Assembly (NCBI GenBank): GCA_947458455.1
Contig: CANGYJ010000017.1
Span: forward strand, 25,208 to 89,207
Direction: 5' to 3'
Length of the DNA: 64,000 bases
From: Verrucomicrobiaceae bacterium
GTDB taxonomy: Bacteria; Verrucomicrobiota; Verrucomicrobiia; Verrucomicrobiales; Verrucomicrobiaceae
Shown: in pieces, positions 25,443 to 34,175 of the stretch
How the letters are laid out: each line of letters opens with the position of its first letter
Numbering within the stretch: position 1 is the stretch's first letter
Notes under the pieces: model-generated
The model's database searches: none
What the model saw: the letters and a program-made list of their open reading frames with translations, nothing else
Told to the model about the DNA's origin: nothing
Made by a program: the position numbers and the translations under genes

Positions 25443-25459
25443 AGTAAGTAGCACTTACT
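25443..25459. promoter_or_regulatory. Dyad operator ahead of the metal-uptake operon
   Basis: AGTAAGT (25443-25449), a three-base centre, and ACTTACT (25453-25459) form a perfect 7-bp inverted repeat 4-20 bases upstream of the znuA start. The form AGTAAGTAGCACTTACT resembles DtxR/MntR-family boxes more than Fur/Zur boxes. A metal-sensing repressor is the natural candidate, but no such gene is in the window. Confidence 0.55.
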
Positions 25460-25616
25460 AACTGCCTGCACAACGCCGTTCTTGCCATTCACCTCGCTTG
25501 CTTGATCGACTGAGACACTGGCACGGCGGCAGCTCACGAAATTCTGGACAGCTCCCCTGCCCTGTCGCATGGATTCGCCGCTGTTTCGTAATATCGACAA
25601 ACCCCGACCTTTCCGC

Positions 25617-26225
25617 ATGTTTTCCAAGGTGATCCGCCTGTTCATTCCCGCCATCGCTCTGACCTTGGCCGCCTGCTCCTCAGTCGGTGGTGGCCATCGT
25701 GGGCAGACGCAGTATTTGGAGGCCTTTGCGCCTCAGAGCGTGCCACATTCCTCTCTTTACGATGCGGATCAGGTGACCTACTGGGATGGAGATGGCATGT
25801 CCGGTGCCCCGAGTATCACCATCGACCTCGGTGACCAGAAGGCTTACTTTTACAAAGGCGGCCAGCTCGCCGGGGTGAGTGCTCTTTCCACGGGCGATGA
25901 GAAGCACCCCACGAAGACGGGTAACTTCAAAATCATCCAGAAGGACCAGTGGCATAAATCCAACCTGTATGGCGACTTCGTGGATGGGGCGGGCAATGTC
26001 GTGGTGGCAAACATCGACGTCATGAAGGATAAGCCACCTGCGGGTACTCGTTTTGAAGGATCCAAGATGCATCACTTCATGCGATTCACGGGCGGTATCG
26101 GCATGCATGAGGGCTTCCTGCCGGGCTATCCGGCCTCTCATGGCTGCGTACGTATGCCCGGCCACATGGCTGCCACTTTCTACAACAATGTGAGCATGGG
26201 CACGCCTGTCACAGTAAAGCCCTGA
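25617..26225 (+). CDS. L,D-transpeptidase (YkuD) lipoprotein
   Basis: 202 residues from the ATG at 25617. A type II signal peptide has lipobox LAAC with Cys20 lipidated. The YkuD catalytic motif is complete: H164 in IGMHEGF, then S174-H175-G176-C177-V178-R179 (SHGCVR) with Cys177 as nucleophile. These enzymes make 3-3 peptidoglycan cross-links or attach lipoproteins to the wall. The substrate-binding strand region (ITIDLGDQKAYFYKGGQL) precedes it. It diverges from znuA across about 180 bases, so the znuA operator region is shared. Confidence 0.92.
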   Translation: MFSKVIRLFIPAIALTLAACSSVGGGHRGQTQYLEAFAPQSVPHSSLYDADQVTYWDGDGMSGAPSITIDLGDQKAYFYKGGQLAGVSALSTGDEKHPTKTGNFKIIQKDQWHKSNLYGDFVDGAGNVVVANIDVMKDKPPAGTRFEGSKMHHFMRFTGGIGMHEGFLPGYPASHGCVRMPGHMAATFYNNVSMGTPVTVKP

Positions 26226-26247
26226 TGCAGTCAAACTCCCCGTTGTC

Positions 26248-26589
26248 ATGACAGACCTCCCACTCGAAATCGGCCCCACGGAAGTGAGTTATCTGATGGG
26301 GCGACCCGGAGAACGTGGCTTTCGCCTGATCGACTGCCGGGAGCAGGATGAATGGCATGTCTGCCGCCTGCCCGGTGCCGTACTGGTGCCGATGTCACGC
26401 ATCGATGAGCTCGCCCCCCTGGCCTTCACCAACCAGCAGGAGCATCTCATCGTGTATTGCCATCATGGCATGCGCAGCCAGCGAGTGGCCCAGTGGCTGC
26501 GCTCAAACGGTTTTCCAAACACGCAAAGCATGCGCGGCGGTATCGACGCGTGGTCCGATCTCGTGGACCCCGATATGCCGCGGTATTGA
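26248..26589 (+). CDS. Rhodanese-like domain protein
   Basis: 113 residues, a single rhodanese domain of usual size. The active-site loop CHHGMRS (71-77) begins with the catalytic Cys71, and the N-terminal LIDCREQDEWHVCRLPGA segment is the other family hallmark. These proteins carry sulfane sulfur as a cysteine persulfide. It has no signal peptide, so it is cytoplasmic. It starts 22 bases after the L,D-transpeptidase gene and may share its transcript. The physiological sulfur acceptor is unknown. Confidence 0.92.
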   Translation: MTDLPLEIGPTEVSYLMGRPGERGFRLIDCREQDEWHVCRLPGAVLVPMSRIDELAPLAFTNQQEHLIVYCHHGMRSQRVAQWLRSNGFPNTQSMRGGIDAWSDLVDPDMPRY

Positions 26590-26655
26590 TGCCGGTCGAA
26601 TTTGCGGAATAAACTGACGCAGGATTTTGCGAGCACCTGCGTTGTGGCAGCCGTC

Positions 26656-27501
26656 ATGAAAAAACACTTCACCCATCTCCTCGCGTTCTGCTTTGCCTCA
26701 AGCGTGCTGCTGGCTCAGGTGGACCAACCCAAGGCCGAGACAACATTCGTCATCCCGCCGGATGCGAATGGAAATAAGACCATCATCGCCCGTGCGGAGC
26801 CGCCACGGCCTCTGAAGGTCATCGTTTACAGCGGCCCTGGCGCACCTCAAAAGGGCGTGGACCATGTGGTGAGCGTGCTGAAACCCTTTCCCGAGGTCAA
26901 CGTGACGGTGGCACCGCCGGCGAGCTTTGCTACCCTGACGTATACGACCTGTGATGTGGTCATTTTCCCCGGTGGCAGCGGCTCCGGGCAATCGAAAGGC
27001 CTCGGCGAGGCTGGATTGAAGAACGTGCGTGAGTTTGTCAAAAACGGCGGCGGCTATGTGGGCATCTGTGCCGGGGCTTATCTAGCTTGCTCGAATTTTT
27101 CATGGGGTCTCGGCATCCTGAATGCAGGCACAGTATCCTCCAAATGGCGTCGAGGTCAGGCGATGCTCGATCTCGAATGCACGAGCGAGGCTGCGCCCTT
27201 GCTCGGCGAGGTGAAGGGGCTCTTTAAAGTGCGCTACAACAACGGCCCCATCCTCAAACCCTGGACTCGCACGGACATCCCGGCCTACACCACGCTCAGC
27301 TACTTCCGCACGGAGACGGCGAAATATGGCTCACCGGTGGGCGTGCAGGTGAATTCACCCGCACATGCCATGGCACCGTTTGGCAAAGGTCGTGTGTTCA
27401 TCTCCAGCCCGCATCCAGAGAACACGCCGGGCCTCGAGTTCCTCATTCCGCGTGGCATTTTTTGGGCAGCAGGTGATCAAAAAGCTGCCGCGCTTCCCTG
27501 A
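26656..27501 (+). CDS. Secreted BPL-N / class I glutamine-amidotransferase-like protein
   Basis: 281 residues from the ATG at 26656, with a signal peptide (MKKHFTHLLAFCFASSVLLA). The fold is that of class I amidotransferases: CDVVIFPGGSGSGQS, the nucleophile elbow GGYVGICAGAYLA with Cys138, and a late His in ISSPHPEN. This matches the BPL-N family (biotin-protein-ligase N-terminal-like), whose function is not established. Export makes a normal amidotransferase role unlikely. It lies 66 bases after the rhodanese gene on the same strand and converges on the ceramidase-like gene. Confidence 0.8.
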   Translation: MKKHFTHLLAFCFASSVLLAQVDQPKAETTFVIPPDANGNKTIIARAEPPRPLKVIVYSGPGAPQKGVDHVVSVLKPFPEVNVTVAPPASFATLTYTTCDVVIFPGGSGSGQSKGLGEAGLKNVREFVKNGGGYVGICAGAYLACSNFSWGLGILNAGTVSSKWRRGQAMLDLECTSEAAPLLGEVKGLFKVRYNNGPILKPWTRTDIPAYTTLSYFRTETAKYGSPVGVQVNSPAHAMAPFGKGRVFISSPHPENTPGLEFLIPRGIFWAAGDQKAAALP

Positions 27502-27520
27502 TGCACGAGGGCAAACGAGT

Positions 27521-28957
27521 TCAACGAGGCACGCTGGAGTTTTTCAATTCTACTGCCATCTCGATGAGGGCGTCCATCATCTTCACCGAGGCCTTAGATT
27601 CGAGGTTGTTCGTGCCAGGCCAGGTCTCGTAGCCACCGAGGTCAAAGTGACGCGGGGTGGGCATGTAGCCGTAGTAACCATGGGCTAGCTCGACCATGAA
27701 GGATTTGGCGAAGGGGCTGCGCTTGCGGAATTCGACACCGGTTTCGGCAAAGGTCTCGCAGGGTGAACTGCCGATGCACACCTCGCCGATGCGGAGAATC
27801 TGGGCAGGAAACCCGGTCTGTGGGCTGGCTTGGGCGAGGCGCTGAACGCGGCCGGCATAGGCGAGAGGGAGATCGGCCTTGCCGCCCTGGATGCGGGGAG
27901 CCTTCGCCTCGGTTTCTTTGGCCCAGGCGATGAGTTCATCGGGAACGGTGCGCCACTTCACATCGAGTTCGCGATACTTCGCGGCCAGTGACGCTTCGTT
28001 TTGCCAGCTCAGCTTGGCCAAAGCGGCATTCACCTTGGCGGCCACATCTTCGGCCACATAGCGCATCTGCTCATAGGGTGCCTTGCGTGGCTTTGGAGAG
28101 CGGAAGTTGATGTTGTTGGCATCGCCGCTAGTGCCATTCGCCATGATGCCGACGAAGGGTGGATACTCGCCACCGTCTTTTTGGAGTCGTTTCAAAGCCT
28201 CGCAATAATAGCCGTAGTAGTCGGCGGAGATGTCGGCCCCATTCACGCCGCCGACGTAGTGCAGCGAGTAAGCGGAATAGACGGAGATGAGGCGTCCACC
28301 GGGTTCCCTGACGGCGATGAAGCTCACCGTGGGATCTGGCTCGCCCGCAGGTTCGACGAGTGCGGGGTTCCCTGCCCCGGGGTTCATTTTGACCTTGTCG
28401 ATCTGGCCAAAGGGATTCGGCGGCATGCTGCCTTCCTTGAGGAACCAGCGGCGGATATGCACATGCTCCGGCACATCGACGGTGCCAAAAGCGATCTCGG
28501 CCGGGCGCAGCAGGTTCACCGCTCGACGAACGCCATCCGCGATGCGGCGGGCGACGAACTTTTGATAATCCGTCAGCTCCACATCGGAGAAGTAGCCACG
28601 CACGGGACCGCCCAGCGCATTCACCGCCGAGTGCGTGTGCGTGCCGCTGATGAGCACATTCGCCGCAGGAATACCGGTTTCCTTCTCAATGAGCTCACGA
28701 GCCTTCAGCGAGACACTGCGGTGCAGACCGAGCAAATCACACACAACGAGAGCGAGCTTCGTTTTCCCATCATCGAGCACAAGGCAGCGGGCGTGCAACT
28801 CATCGTGAATGTTCGTGCAGGGATAAGGTGCAAAACCACCAACGACCTCGCTCCCGAGTTCCGGCGTGATGTTGCTCGTGGCGGCACCCGCCTTGAGAGG
28901 CGCATCAGCGGCATGAAGGGCAACGGCGGTAGCGAGCAGGAAGAGGAGCGGGCGCAT
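27521..28957 (-). CDS. Secreted neutral/alkaline ceramidase-like hydrolase
   Basis: 478 residues from the ATG at 28957 (signal peptide MRPLLFLLATAVALHAADA). The N-terminal domain of neutral ceramidases is present: AGAATSNITPELGS, HARCLVLDDG, VCDLLGLHRSV, and the zinc-binding LISGTHTHSA with His107 and His109. It is shorter than full ceramidases (about 650-750 residues) and lacks the C-terminal immunoglobulin-like domain, as do most such proteins in Planctomycetes and Verrucomicrobia, whose substrates are unknown. Its start lies close to the stop of a VapC-like gene on the same strand. Confidence 0.85.
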   Translation of the reverse strand: MRPLLFLLATAVALHAADAPLKAGAATSNITPELGSEVVGGFAPYPCTNIHDELHARCLVLDDGKTKLALVVCDLLGLHRSVSLKARELIEKETGIPAANVLISGTHTHSAVNALGGPVRGYFSDVELTDYQKFVARRIADGVRRAVNLLRPAEIAFGTVDVPEHVHIRRWFLKEGSMPPNPFGQIDKVKMNPGAGNPALVEPAGEPDPTVSFIAVREPGGRLISVYSAYSLHYVGGVNGADISADYYGYYCEALKRLQKDGGEYPPFVGIMANGTSGDANNINFRSPKPRKAPYEQMRYVAEDVAAKVNAALAKLSWQNEASLAAKYRELDVKWRTVPDELIAWAKETEAKAPRIQGGKADLPLAYAGRVQRLAQASPQTGFPAQILRIGEVCIGSSPCETFAETGVEFRKRSPFAKSFMVELAHGYYGYMPTPRHFDLGGYETWPGTNNLESKASVKMMDALIEMAVELKNSSVPR

Positions 28958-28989
28958 GAAGGCTATACAGCTCTCACGCCGCACTTTTG

Positions 28990-29409
28990 TCACGGCTTCT
29001 CGATGAGCGGATCTCCCTGGCGATGAAGATGCTGGAAGTCCGAGACGTTCAGCGTGCTCAACCGCTCCACCCCGAGCTTTCGTGCTGCGATGAGGTGCAT
29101 GTAGTCATAAATGCCACCAGCTCGCACACCTTGCTTTCTTGCCTGAGACTGGGCCGCGAGAATTTCATCGACGGTCAGCTCGACGAACTGAACGCATGGA
29201 CGAATGCTCTCGCGAATCATCCTCGCGGCCACATCGGCATCGATCCTCGCTCCGAGCCGGCCACCGGTCAGCGTAGCAAAGGTTTCATTCAGCGAGTGGG
29301 GACTCGTCCAGTTTCCCTGCGCCATCATCAAAGCATCGCAAGCGGCGTGGTCAGAATCGTCAGGCAGTAGCGACGCGACGAGCACAGAACTGTCAATGTA
29401 ACGGCTCAT
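28990..29409 (-). CDS. vapC: PIN-domain toxin, VapC family
   Basis: 139 residues, typical VapC length. Acidic residues of the PIN nuclease site are visible: D6 (MSRYIDSSVL), E42 (SLNETFA), D102 (IYDYMHL) and D124 (NVSDF). VapC toxins cleave specific RNAs. Its ATG overlaps the stop of the antitoxin gene by four bases, so the two are translationally coupled. Confidence 0.9.
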   Translation of the reverse strand: MSRYIDSSVLVASLLPDDSDHAACDALMMAQGNWTSPHSLNETFATLTGGRLGARIDADVAARMIRESIRPCVQFVELTVDEILAAQSQARKQGVRAGGIYDYMHLIAARKLGVERLSTLNVSDFQHLHRQGDPLIEKP

Positions 29410-29675
29410 CGGCTCGCAGCTCGAGCCGCAAGGGCCTCACGTTCCTCGCGAACGGCTTTCCCAGCGTCCATGACCATGCCGGTGGGAGCGAGCACCACAC
29501 GGCCGCTGGATGAAATCGCCGTCGCCTCGGCGAGCGGCACTTCTTTGACGATCTCAATGCGGTCTGCCGTCACTTCAGCCCTGACACGTGCACCAGGCTG
29601 CCCGCCAAAAACGCGGCGCAACGTCTCCGGCAAGGTGATCTGGCCGGATTCATCAATGGTCAGGGTGGCGGTCAT
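29406..29675 (-). CDS. vapB: AbrB/MazE-type antitoxin of the VapC pair
   Basis: 89 residues from the ATG at 29675; a longer frame to 29717 has no support. The N-terminus (MTATLTIDESGQITLPETLR, then RVFG) is the swapped-hairpin SpoVT/AbrB DNA-binding domain. The C-terminal half is charged and helical (AVREEREALAARAAS), as expected for the toxin-wrapping tail. The repressor probably acts on its own promoter in the short space to the kelch gene. It overlaps vapC by four bases. Confidence 0.88.
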   Translation of the reverse strand: MTATLTIDESGQITLPETLRRVFGGQPGARVRAEVTADRIEIVKEVPLAEATAISSSGRVVLAPTGMVMDAGKAVREEREALAARAASR

Positions 29676-29735
29676 GCGGCCAAGACTATGCCCAGCATGA
29701 GAAAGCTCAACTTTCAAATGCGCCCGGTCTTCGAC

Positions 29736-30707
29736 TCACGGCTTCCAATCCACCGGCAAGCTCAACGACCACACCTCATTCGAAAGCGGTCTCGCGTGGC
29801 CGCCGAGGAGCCAGAGCTTGTCTTGGAAAACGAGCACGGAATGCTCGTGGCGGGCCTTCCATGAGGTTTTCGTTTCCAGGCGCTGCCACTCGCGGCCATT
29901 GGCGCTGTGCCAGACATCGCCGAAGTTGTCTTTTTCCTTCGACCAACCGCCGATCACCCACATGCGGCCACGATACACGGCGGCGCTGAACCACAGTCTC
30001 GGTGCCCACGCGGCCTGCTCCGTCTCGCAGGTCCAGCTCACGCCATCGGTGGAGGACCACACATCGTTTCGGGCTTTGTAGGTGGGCACATAGTTGCCAC
30101 CACCGAGGACGTAGATTTTGTCGTTCAGCGGCACGGCTTGATGGTAAGCCCTCGGCGACCACGCGGATTTCGCGGTGGCCTGCGTCCAGGCTTTGCCATC
30201 GGCGGAGGACCACACATCGTTCTTCGTGCTCGTGGCATCGCCAAAGTAGTAGTTCTCCGTGCCGCCGAGCATCCACAGCCGTCCGCGATGCTCCACCAGA
30301 CCTGCCGCGAGCCTCGGCGACCATCCTGCGGCGGATGTCACCTGAGTCCATTCGATGCCATCGGGCGATGACCATACCTCGTGGCTGGCGGAGTGACCGG
30401 GCAGACGGCCATTGAACCATCCACCCATCACCCAGGCCTTGTTTTGATAGGTGAGGCTCATGGCGAGATCGCTGTGCTTCCAGGGTGCTTGCGGCGCGGC
30501 GAGCGTCCAGGTTTTGCCATTGGCGGAGAACCACACATCGCGTGGCGGAGCCTCGAAGGATTGAAACCAGCCGCCGCCGATCCAGAGCTGGTCGTTCAAG
30601 ACGAACTCCACCTGCGAATCGCGTGCCTGCCAGCGGGCGTTGCCTTCCAGCACCCAGTCGGCGGCAGGCAGTGAAGAGGAGAGGAGGAGGCAAAACAGGA
30701 GCTTCAT
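29736..30707 (-). CDS. Secreted kelch-type beta-propeller protein
   Basis: 323 residues from the ATG at 30707 (30713 is equally possible). A longer frame to 30872 is rejected because the signal peptide MKLLFCLLLSSSLPAADW starts here. The protein is made of about six blades, each with a DVWSSxDGxxW turn and a WVMGG/LWMLGG/IYVLGG strand, the pattern of kelch / galactose-oxidase-like propellers. No catalytic motif is seen, and a binding role in the periplasm is likely. It is divergent from the NHL-type propeller gene at 30805, sharing about 100 bases of promoter region. Confidence 0.8.
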   Translation of the reverse strand: MKLLFCLLLSSSLPAADWVLEGNARWQARDSQVEFVLNDQLWIGGGWFQSFEAPPRDVWFSANGKTWTLAAPQAPWKHSDLAMSLTYQNKAWVMGGWFNGRLPGHSASHEVWSSPDGIEWTQVTSAAGWSPRLAAGLVEHRGRLWMLGGTENYYFGDATSTKNDVWSSADGKAWTQATAKSAWSPRAYHQAVPLNDKIYVLGGGNYVPTYKARNDVWSSTDGVSWTCETEQAAWAPRLWFSAAVYRGRMWVIGGWSKEKDNFGDVWHSANGREWQRLETKTSWKARHEHSVLVFQDKLWLLGGHARPLSNEVWSLSLPVDWKP

Positions 30708-30804
30708 GGTCATCTCATACGATGCGGATGGAGGATTCCCGCTTTTGCGGCATGAATTGAAAGCTCGCCATCGCGACCGACGATTCGCGAGCGCTCTTTT
30801 AACC

Positions 30805-31905
30805 ATGAAAACACGCCGCCACTTCCTCGCCGGGCTCACCACCGCTGCCGCCTCCTCCTGGACCCAATCCATCTACGCGGCTCCTGATCCGAATAAGGAC
30901 GTGGTCATCGGTCACGGCACGCATCGCTACAAGGTGAACAAGGACTGGGTGCCCGCCGGTCAAGGCCGACATCATCCGATCCTGAACTGCCACGAGATGG
31001 TGCAGGTCAAAGACGGCCGCCTCTTCATGGTGGGCGATCATTCGCACAATCAGATGCTCGTCTTCAAACCGGACGGCACCATCCTCGAATCCTGGGGCGG
31101 CATGTGGCCTGGTGGACACGGCCTGAGCCTCTCGAATGAGAATGGCGAGGAGTTCCTTTTCGTCACCGACAGCGGCCTGTGGAAGAGCGGCAATGGTGGC
31201 TATCGTCAGACGGGTCGCGTGACGAAGACGGACCTCACGGGCAAAGAAATCTTCTCCATCAGCCACCCGATGAGCGTCGGCGCTTACGAGCCTGACATGG
31301 TCTTCAACCCCACCGAGACGGCGGTGGCTCCGAATGGCGATATTTACATCGTCGATGGCTACGGCTCGCAGTTTGTGCTGCGCTACGATGCCCGCGGGAA
31401 ATTCATCCAGCGCTTCGGCGGCAAGGATGGCGTGCCCGCCGAAGAGAAGCTCAACAACGCCCACGGCATTGCGATTGATACCCGCCAAGGCGCGGACAAA
31501 GCCACCGTCGTCGTCACCTCGCGAGTCGATAACTGCTTCCGCCGCTTCACCCTGGATGGCAAATACGTTGAAACTCTCCCCGTGCCCGGCGCGATGGTCT
31601 GCCGCCCCGTCATCGCAGGTCATGAGCTCTACGCCGGTGTCTGCTGGAGCAAGACGCCGGACATCAACAAGCTGCCGCAGAACCCCAGCGGCTTCACTGT
31701 GGTGCTCAACGCCGAAAACAAAGTCGTCAGCGCCCCCGGCGGCACCGAGCCCGTGTATGAAGAAGGCAAACTCAAGCCGCTCCAGCAGGCCGAGCGGGTC
31801 TTTGACCACGGTCACGACGTCTGCGTGCTCGAAAACGGCGATCTCATCGTGTGCCAGTGGAATGCTTTTCAGACTTTCCCAATAAAGCTGGAGCGTGTTT
31901 CGTGA
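30805..31905 (+). CDS. Secreted six-bladed (NHL-like) beta-propeller protein, Tat-type signal
   Basis: 366 residues from the ATG at 30805. The N-terminus MKTRRHFLAGLTTAAASSW has a twin arginine and looks like a Tat signal. NHL-type repeats follow (GRLFMVGDHSHNQMLVFKPDGT, NGDIYIVDGYGSQFVLRYDARGKFIQRFGG, AHGIAIDTR, GDLIVCQWNAF). Proteins of this type in Verrucomicrobia and Planctomycetes are annotated as 6-bladed propellers or peptidylglycine-monooxygenase-like; no copper ligands are obvious here. A small secreted protein gene starts nine bases after its stop, so the two are probably co-transcribed. Confidence 0.82.
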   Translation: MKTRRHFLAGLTTAAASSWTQSIYAAPDPNKDVVIGHGTHRYKVNKDWVPAGQGRHHPILNCHEMVQVKDGRLFMVGDHSHNQMLVFKPDGTILESWGGMWPGGHGLSLSNENGEEFLFVTDSGLWKSGNGGYRQTGRVTKTDLTGKEIFSISHPMSVGAYEPDMVFNPTETAVAPNGDIYIVDGYGSQFVLRYDARGKFIQRFGGKDGVPAEEKLNNAHGIAIDTRQGADKATVVVTSRVDNCFRRFTLDGKYVETLPVPGAMVCRPVIAGHELYAGVCWSKTPDINKLPQNPSGFTVVLNAENKVVSAPGGTEPVYEEGKLKPLQQAERVFDHGHDVCVLENGDLIVCQWNAFQTFPIKLERVS

Positions 31906-31914
31906 TAGCACCCG

Positions 31915-32892
31915 ATGCGCCTTCTCATTTCCCTCCTCCTCACCGCTCTGAGCCTCCACGCCGCCGAGGTCACGCACTACTACGACGAGCCGGGGCGGCG
32001 TTTTTTGATGCTGACGACGAATGGCCATCGGGTGGAGCTGCGGGTCAGGTTTGCCTACGATCCGGGGTCGATGGGCGTGTGGGATGGGAACGGCGAAAAA
32101 CGCGATGGCGGACTCGTCTTTGCCGCCACGGTGCCGGAAGAGGGCATGGATCGCGGGCCGTATTTCGCGGCGAAGCTGAGTGACACGAAGGTGGTCATCG
32201 ACTTCCGCACTGAAAAGCCGGACCAGCCTGATCCGGGCATCCGGGGCGAGTTTCGCAAGATCAGTGAGGAGAAGCGCCAGCAGCTCGCGAAGAAGGAATT
32301 CAAGGCCGCCGAAGACCGACTCGATCTCGCCTGGAAAAATGCCAGTCGTGCTGGCGGCCAGGCGGACAAGGCCATTGTGCCCGAGTGGAAGGCCTGGTGG
32401 CCGAAGCTGCGCGAGATGTGGCTGAAAGTGGCCGCGCAGCCTTCCGATCAGAAGAACGCCGATCACTGGCTGAAGGCCGCCCAGGTAACGATGCTGGCTT
32501 ATTCCTTCAACGAGCAGCGGGTGGATCCCAAACACTCCGGCGGCTGGGAGGGCGAGTATGACGACGGCTTTGGCGGCCATGTCTCGATCCGCGTGGCAAA
32601 GGACGGACGGCTACGAGTAACGCTGACTTGCACGCGTGGCAATGAAGCTCAGGGGGCGGACCTGAGCTTCGACGTGCCGATGGATGCCCTGAAGGAAAAA
32701 GGCAACGAGCGCACGGCAACGGCTTTTGCACGCCCGGCCATGGCAGAGACGCCGGAGGCCGCAAAAAGCCTCCGTGTGATGCTGCGGCGCCAAGGCGGTG
32801 GCCTGTGGGTGGAGGTGATCAGCCAAGCCAACTCCTCGGCGTGGCTGGATGGCATCTATCGCTGGTATCCGATGCCGGAGGTGGTGGAGTAA
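31915..32892 (+). CDS. Secreted protein of unknown function
   Basis: 325 residues with a clear signal peptide (MRLLISLLLTALSLHAA). The mature part has a beta-rich first section, a central charged helical section (KISEEKRQQLAKKEFKAAED, then WLKAAQVTMLAYSFNEQ), and a C-terminal section with GGWEGEYDDGFGGHVSIRV that resembles small lipocalin-like beta-barrels found in secreted proteins. No catalytic motif is recognised. It follows the propeller gene by nine bases and converges on the alcohol dehydrogenase gene, so the propeller and this protein probably form a two-gene unit. Confidence 0.75.
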   Translation: MRLLISLLLTALSLHAAEVTHYYDEPGRRFLMLTTNGHRVELRVRFAYDPGSMGVWDGNGEKRDGGLVFAATVPEEGMDRGPYFAAKLSDTKVVIDFRTEKPDQPDPGIRGEFRKISEEKRQQLAKKEFKAAEDRLDLAWKNASRAGGQADKAIVPEWKAWWPKLREMWLKVAAQPSDQKNADHWLKAAQVTMLAYSFNEQRVDPKHSGGWEGEYDDGFGGHVSIRVAKDGRLRVTLTCTRGNEAQGADLSFDVPMDALKEKGNERTATAFARPAMAETPEAAKSLRVMLRRQGGGLWVEVISQANSSAWLDGIYRWYPMPEVVE

Positions 32893-32898
32893 ACCGGA

Positions 32899-33942
32899 TC
32901 AGGCATACTCAATGAGGGCTTTCACGACTTTTCGCTCGCGAACGGCGGCGAAGCCATCGGCGATCTGATCGAGCTGGAAGCGATGGGTGATGAAGTCCTT
33001 CGAGGTGAGCCGACCTTCACGAATCCACTGGCAGAGCTGGGGCTGGGCTTCGCGTTCGTATGGCCGCGTGGGCCATTGGTGGACGAAGAGGTTGAAATTG
33101 AAGTCGGCGAGCTGGCGATCGAGGTGCAGCGGGCCGCCGGTGAGGACGCCGTAGATGCAGTGGGAGCCGCCGCGTTTCAGCAGTGGAAGGGCCTGCATGG
33201 CGATCTCCGCTTTGCCGACGGCATCAATGACCGCATCGAGTTTTTGACCTCGGGATTGGGAGAGCTGGGCGATGGCGGGGTCTCCGGGAGCAAAGACGGC
33301 ATCGGCTCCGAAGGCCTTGGCACGGGCTTGCTTCTCGGGATGGCGGTCCACCACGCCGATCCAGCCAAGGCCGAAGAGGCGACCGAGCTTGACGAAGCTC
33401 TGCCCCACCGGGCCAGCACCGAAGATGAGTACGTCATCGCCGGGCTTGAGATGGAAGTCTCGAAACGCACCCAAAACCTCCCGCCAGGTGCAAAGCAGCA
33501 CAGCTTCCTCGGCAGGGATGTCTGCATCGACGCGGGTTTGAATCTCGTAAACCTCGATCCAGCCGTTTTTCTCATCGGCGACACCATCGGCGACCATGGC
33601 GAAGTGATCGTTGGCGAGGGTGAATTCGCCAAAACCGCCCCAACCGCTATCCACGCCCTCTTTTTGGAGATCAAAGACCAGTCCACCGACGACGCGGTCG
33701 CCAGGGATGAAATTCCTCACCTTGTCGCCCACCTCGACGACGATGCCGACGCTCTCGTGCCCGAGGGCAAAGGGAAAAGCGTCCTCCATGCCGGGGAATT
33801 TGCCCGCGAGGAGCTCGCTATCCGTTTGGTTGCAGATGCAGGCGACTTCCGTCTTCACCAGAGCCTGATACGGGCCGGGCTTCGGCACGGGGGTGTCGAG
33901 AAGGGCGATTTCGTAGGGCTGGACGGCGATGACGGATTTCAT
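32899..33942 (-). CDS. Zinc-dependent alcohol dehydrogenase family (MDR) protein
   Basis: 347 residues. Catalytic-domain features are present: Cys37 region (VACICNQTDSEL), GHESVGIVVEVGDKV with the zinc-ligand His-Glu pair, GDRVVGG. The Rossmann motif is GAGPVG (VLIFGAGPVGQSFVKLGRLFG). The structural-zinc cysteine cluster found in classical alcohol dehydrogenases is missing, as in the sorbitol / threonine-like subgroups that lack it. The substrate cannot be named. It is a single gene that converges on the preceding secreted-protein gene (6-base gap). Confidence 0.85.
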   Translation of the reverse strand: MKSVIAVQPYEIALLDTPVPKPGPYQALVKTEVACICNQTDSELLAGKFPGMEDAFPFALGHESVGIVVEVGDKVRNFIPGDRVVGGLVFDLQKEGVDSGWGGFGEFTLANDHFAMVADGVADEKNGWIEVYEIQTRVDADIPAEEAVLLCTWREVLGAFRDFHLKPGDDVLIFGAGPVGQSFVKLGRLFGLGWIGVVDRHPEKQARAKAFGADAVFAPGDPAIAQLSQSRGQKLDAVIDAVGKAEIAMQALPLLKRGGSHCIYGVLTGGPLHLDRQLADFNFNLFVHQWPTRPYEREAQPQLCQWIREGRLTSKDFITHRFQLDQIADGFAAVRERKVVKALIEYA

Positions 33943-34009
33943 GAGCGGCGCATCTGAGAGCGAGTTCAGGCCTCCCGCAACCTCCCCGAAGACGTTTTGC
34001 GCCTGAATC

Positions 34010-34084
34010 TGGTATCCCCGGCAGGAATCGAACCTGCATTTAGAGTTTAGGAAACCCTCGTTCTATCCATTGAACTACGGGGAC
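34010..34084 (-). tRNA. tRNA-Arg (anticodon CCT)
   Basis: Read on the minus strand from 34084: acceptor GTCCCCG with CGGGGAT, D-arm GTTC/GAAC, anticodon stem AGGGT/ACTCT around the loop TTCCTAA (anticodon CCT, reading AGG), T-arm GCAGG TTCGATT CCTGC, and an encoded CCA end (34012-34010). Confidence 0.96.
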
Positions 34085-34175
34085 TTGGGGGCTTCATCCT
34101 TGGCGGAGGGCGCGTTGGAGTTCAAGCACGGGTTACTCTGATATGAGGCTCTCAAACGGCGTCCTTTTTCATCCT

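Noticed and set aside
24084..25451. 455-codon plus-strand frame across the metal-uptake genes
   Set aside because: It lies antisense to znuA, the 140-residue gene and the start of znuC, all with motifs and tight operon spacing.
30799..32580. 593-codon minus-strand frame across two secreted-protein genes
   Set aside because: It spans the end of one plus-strand gene and most of the next, without any domain; the plus-strand genes have signal peptides and repeats.
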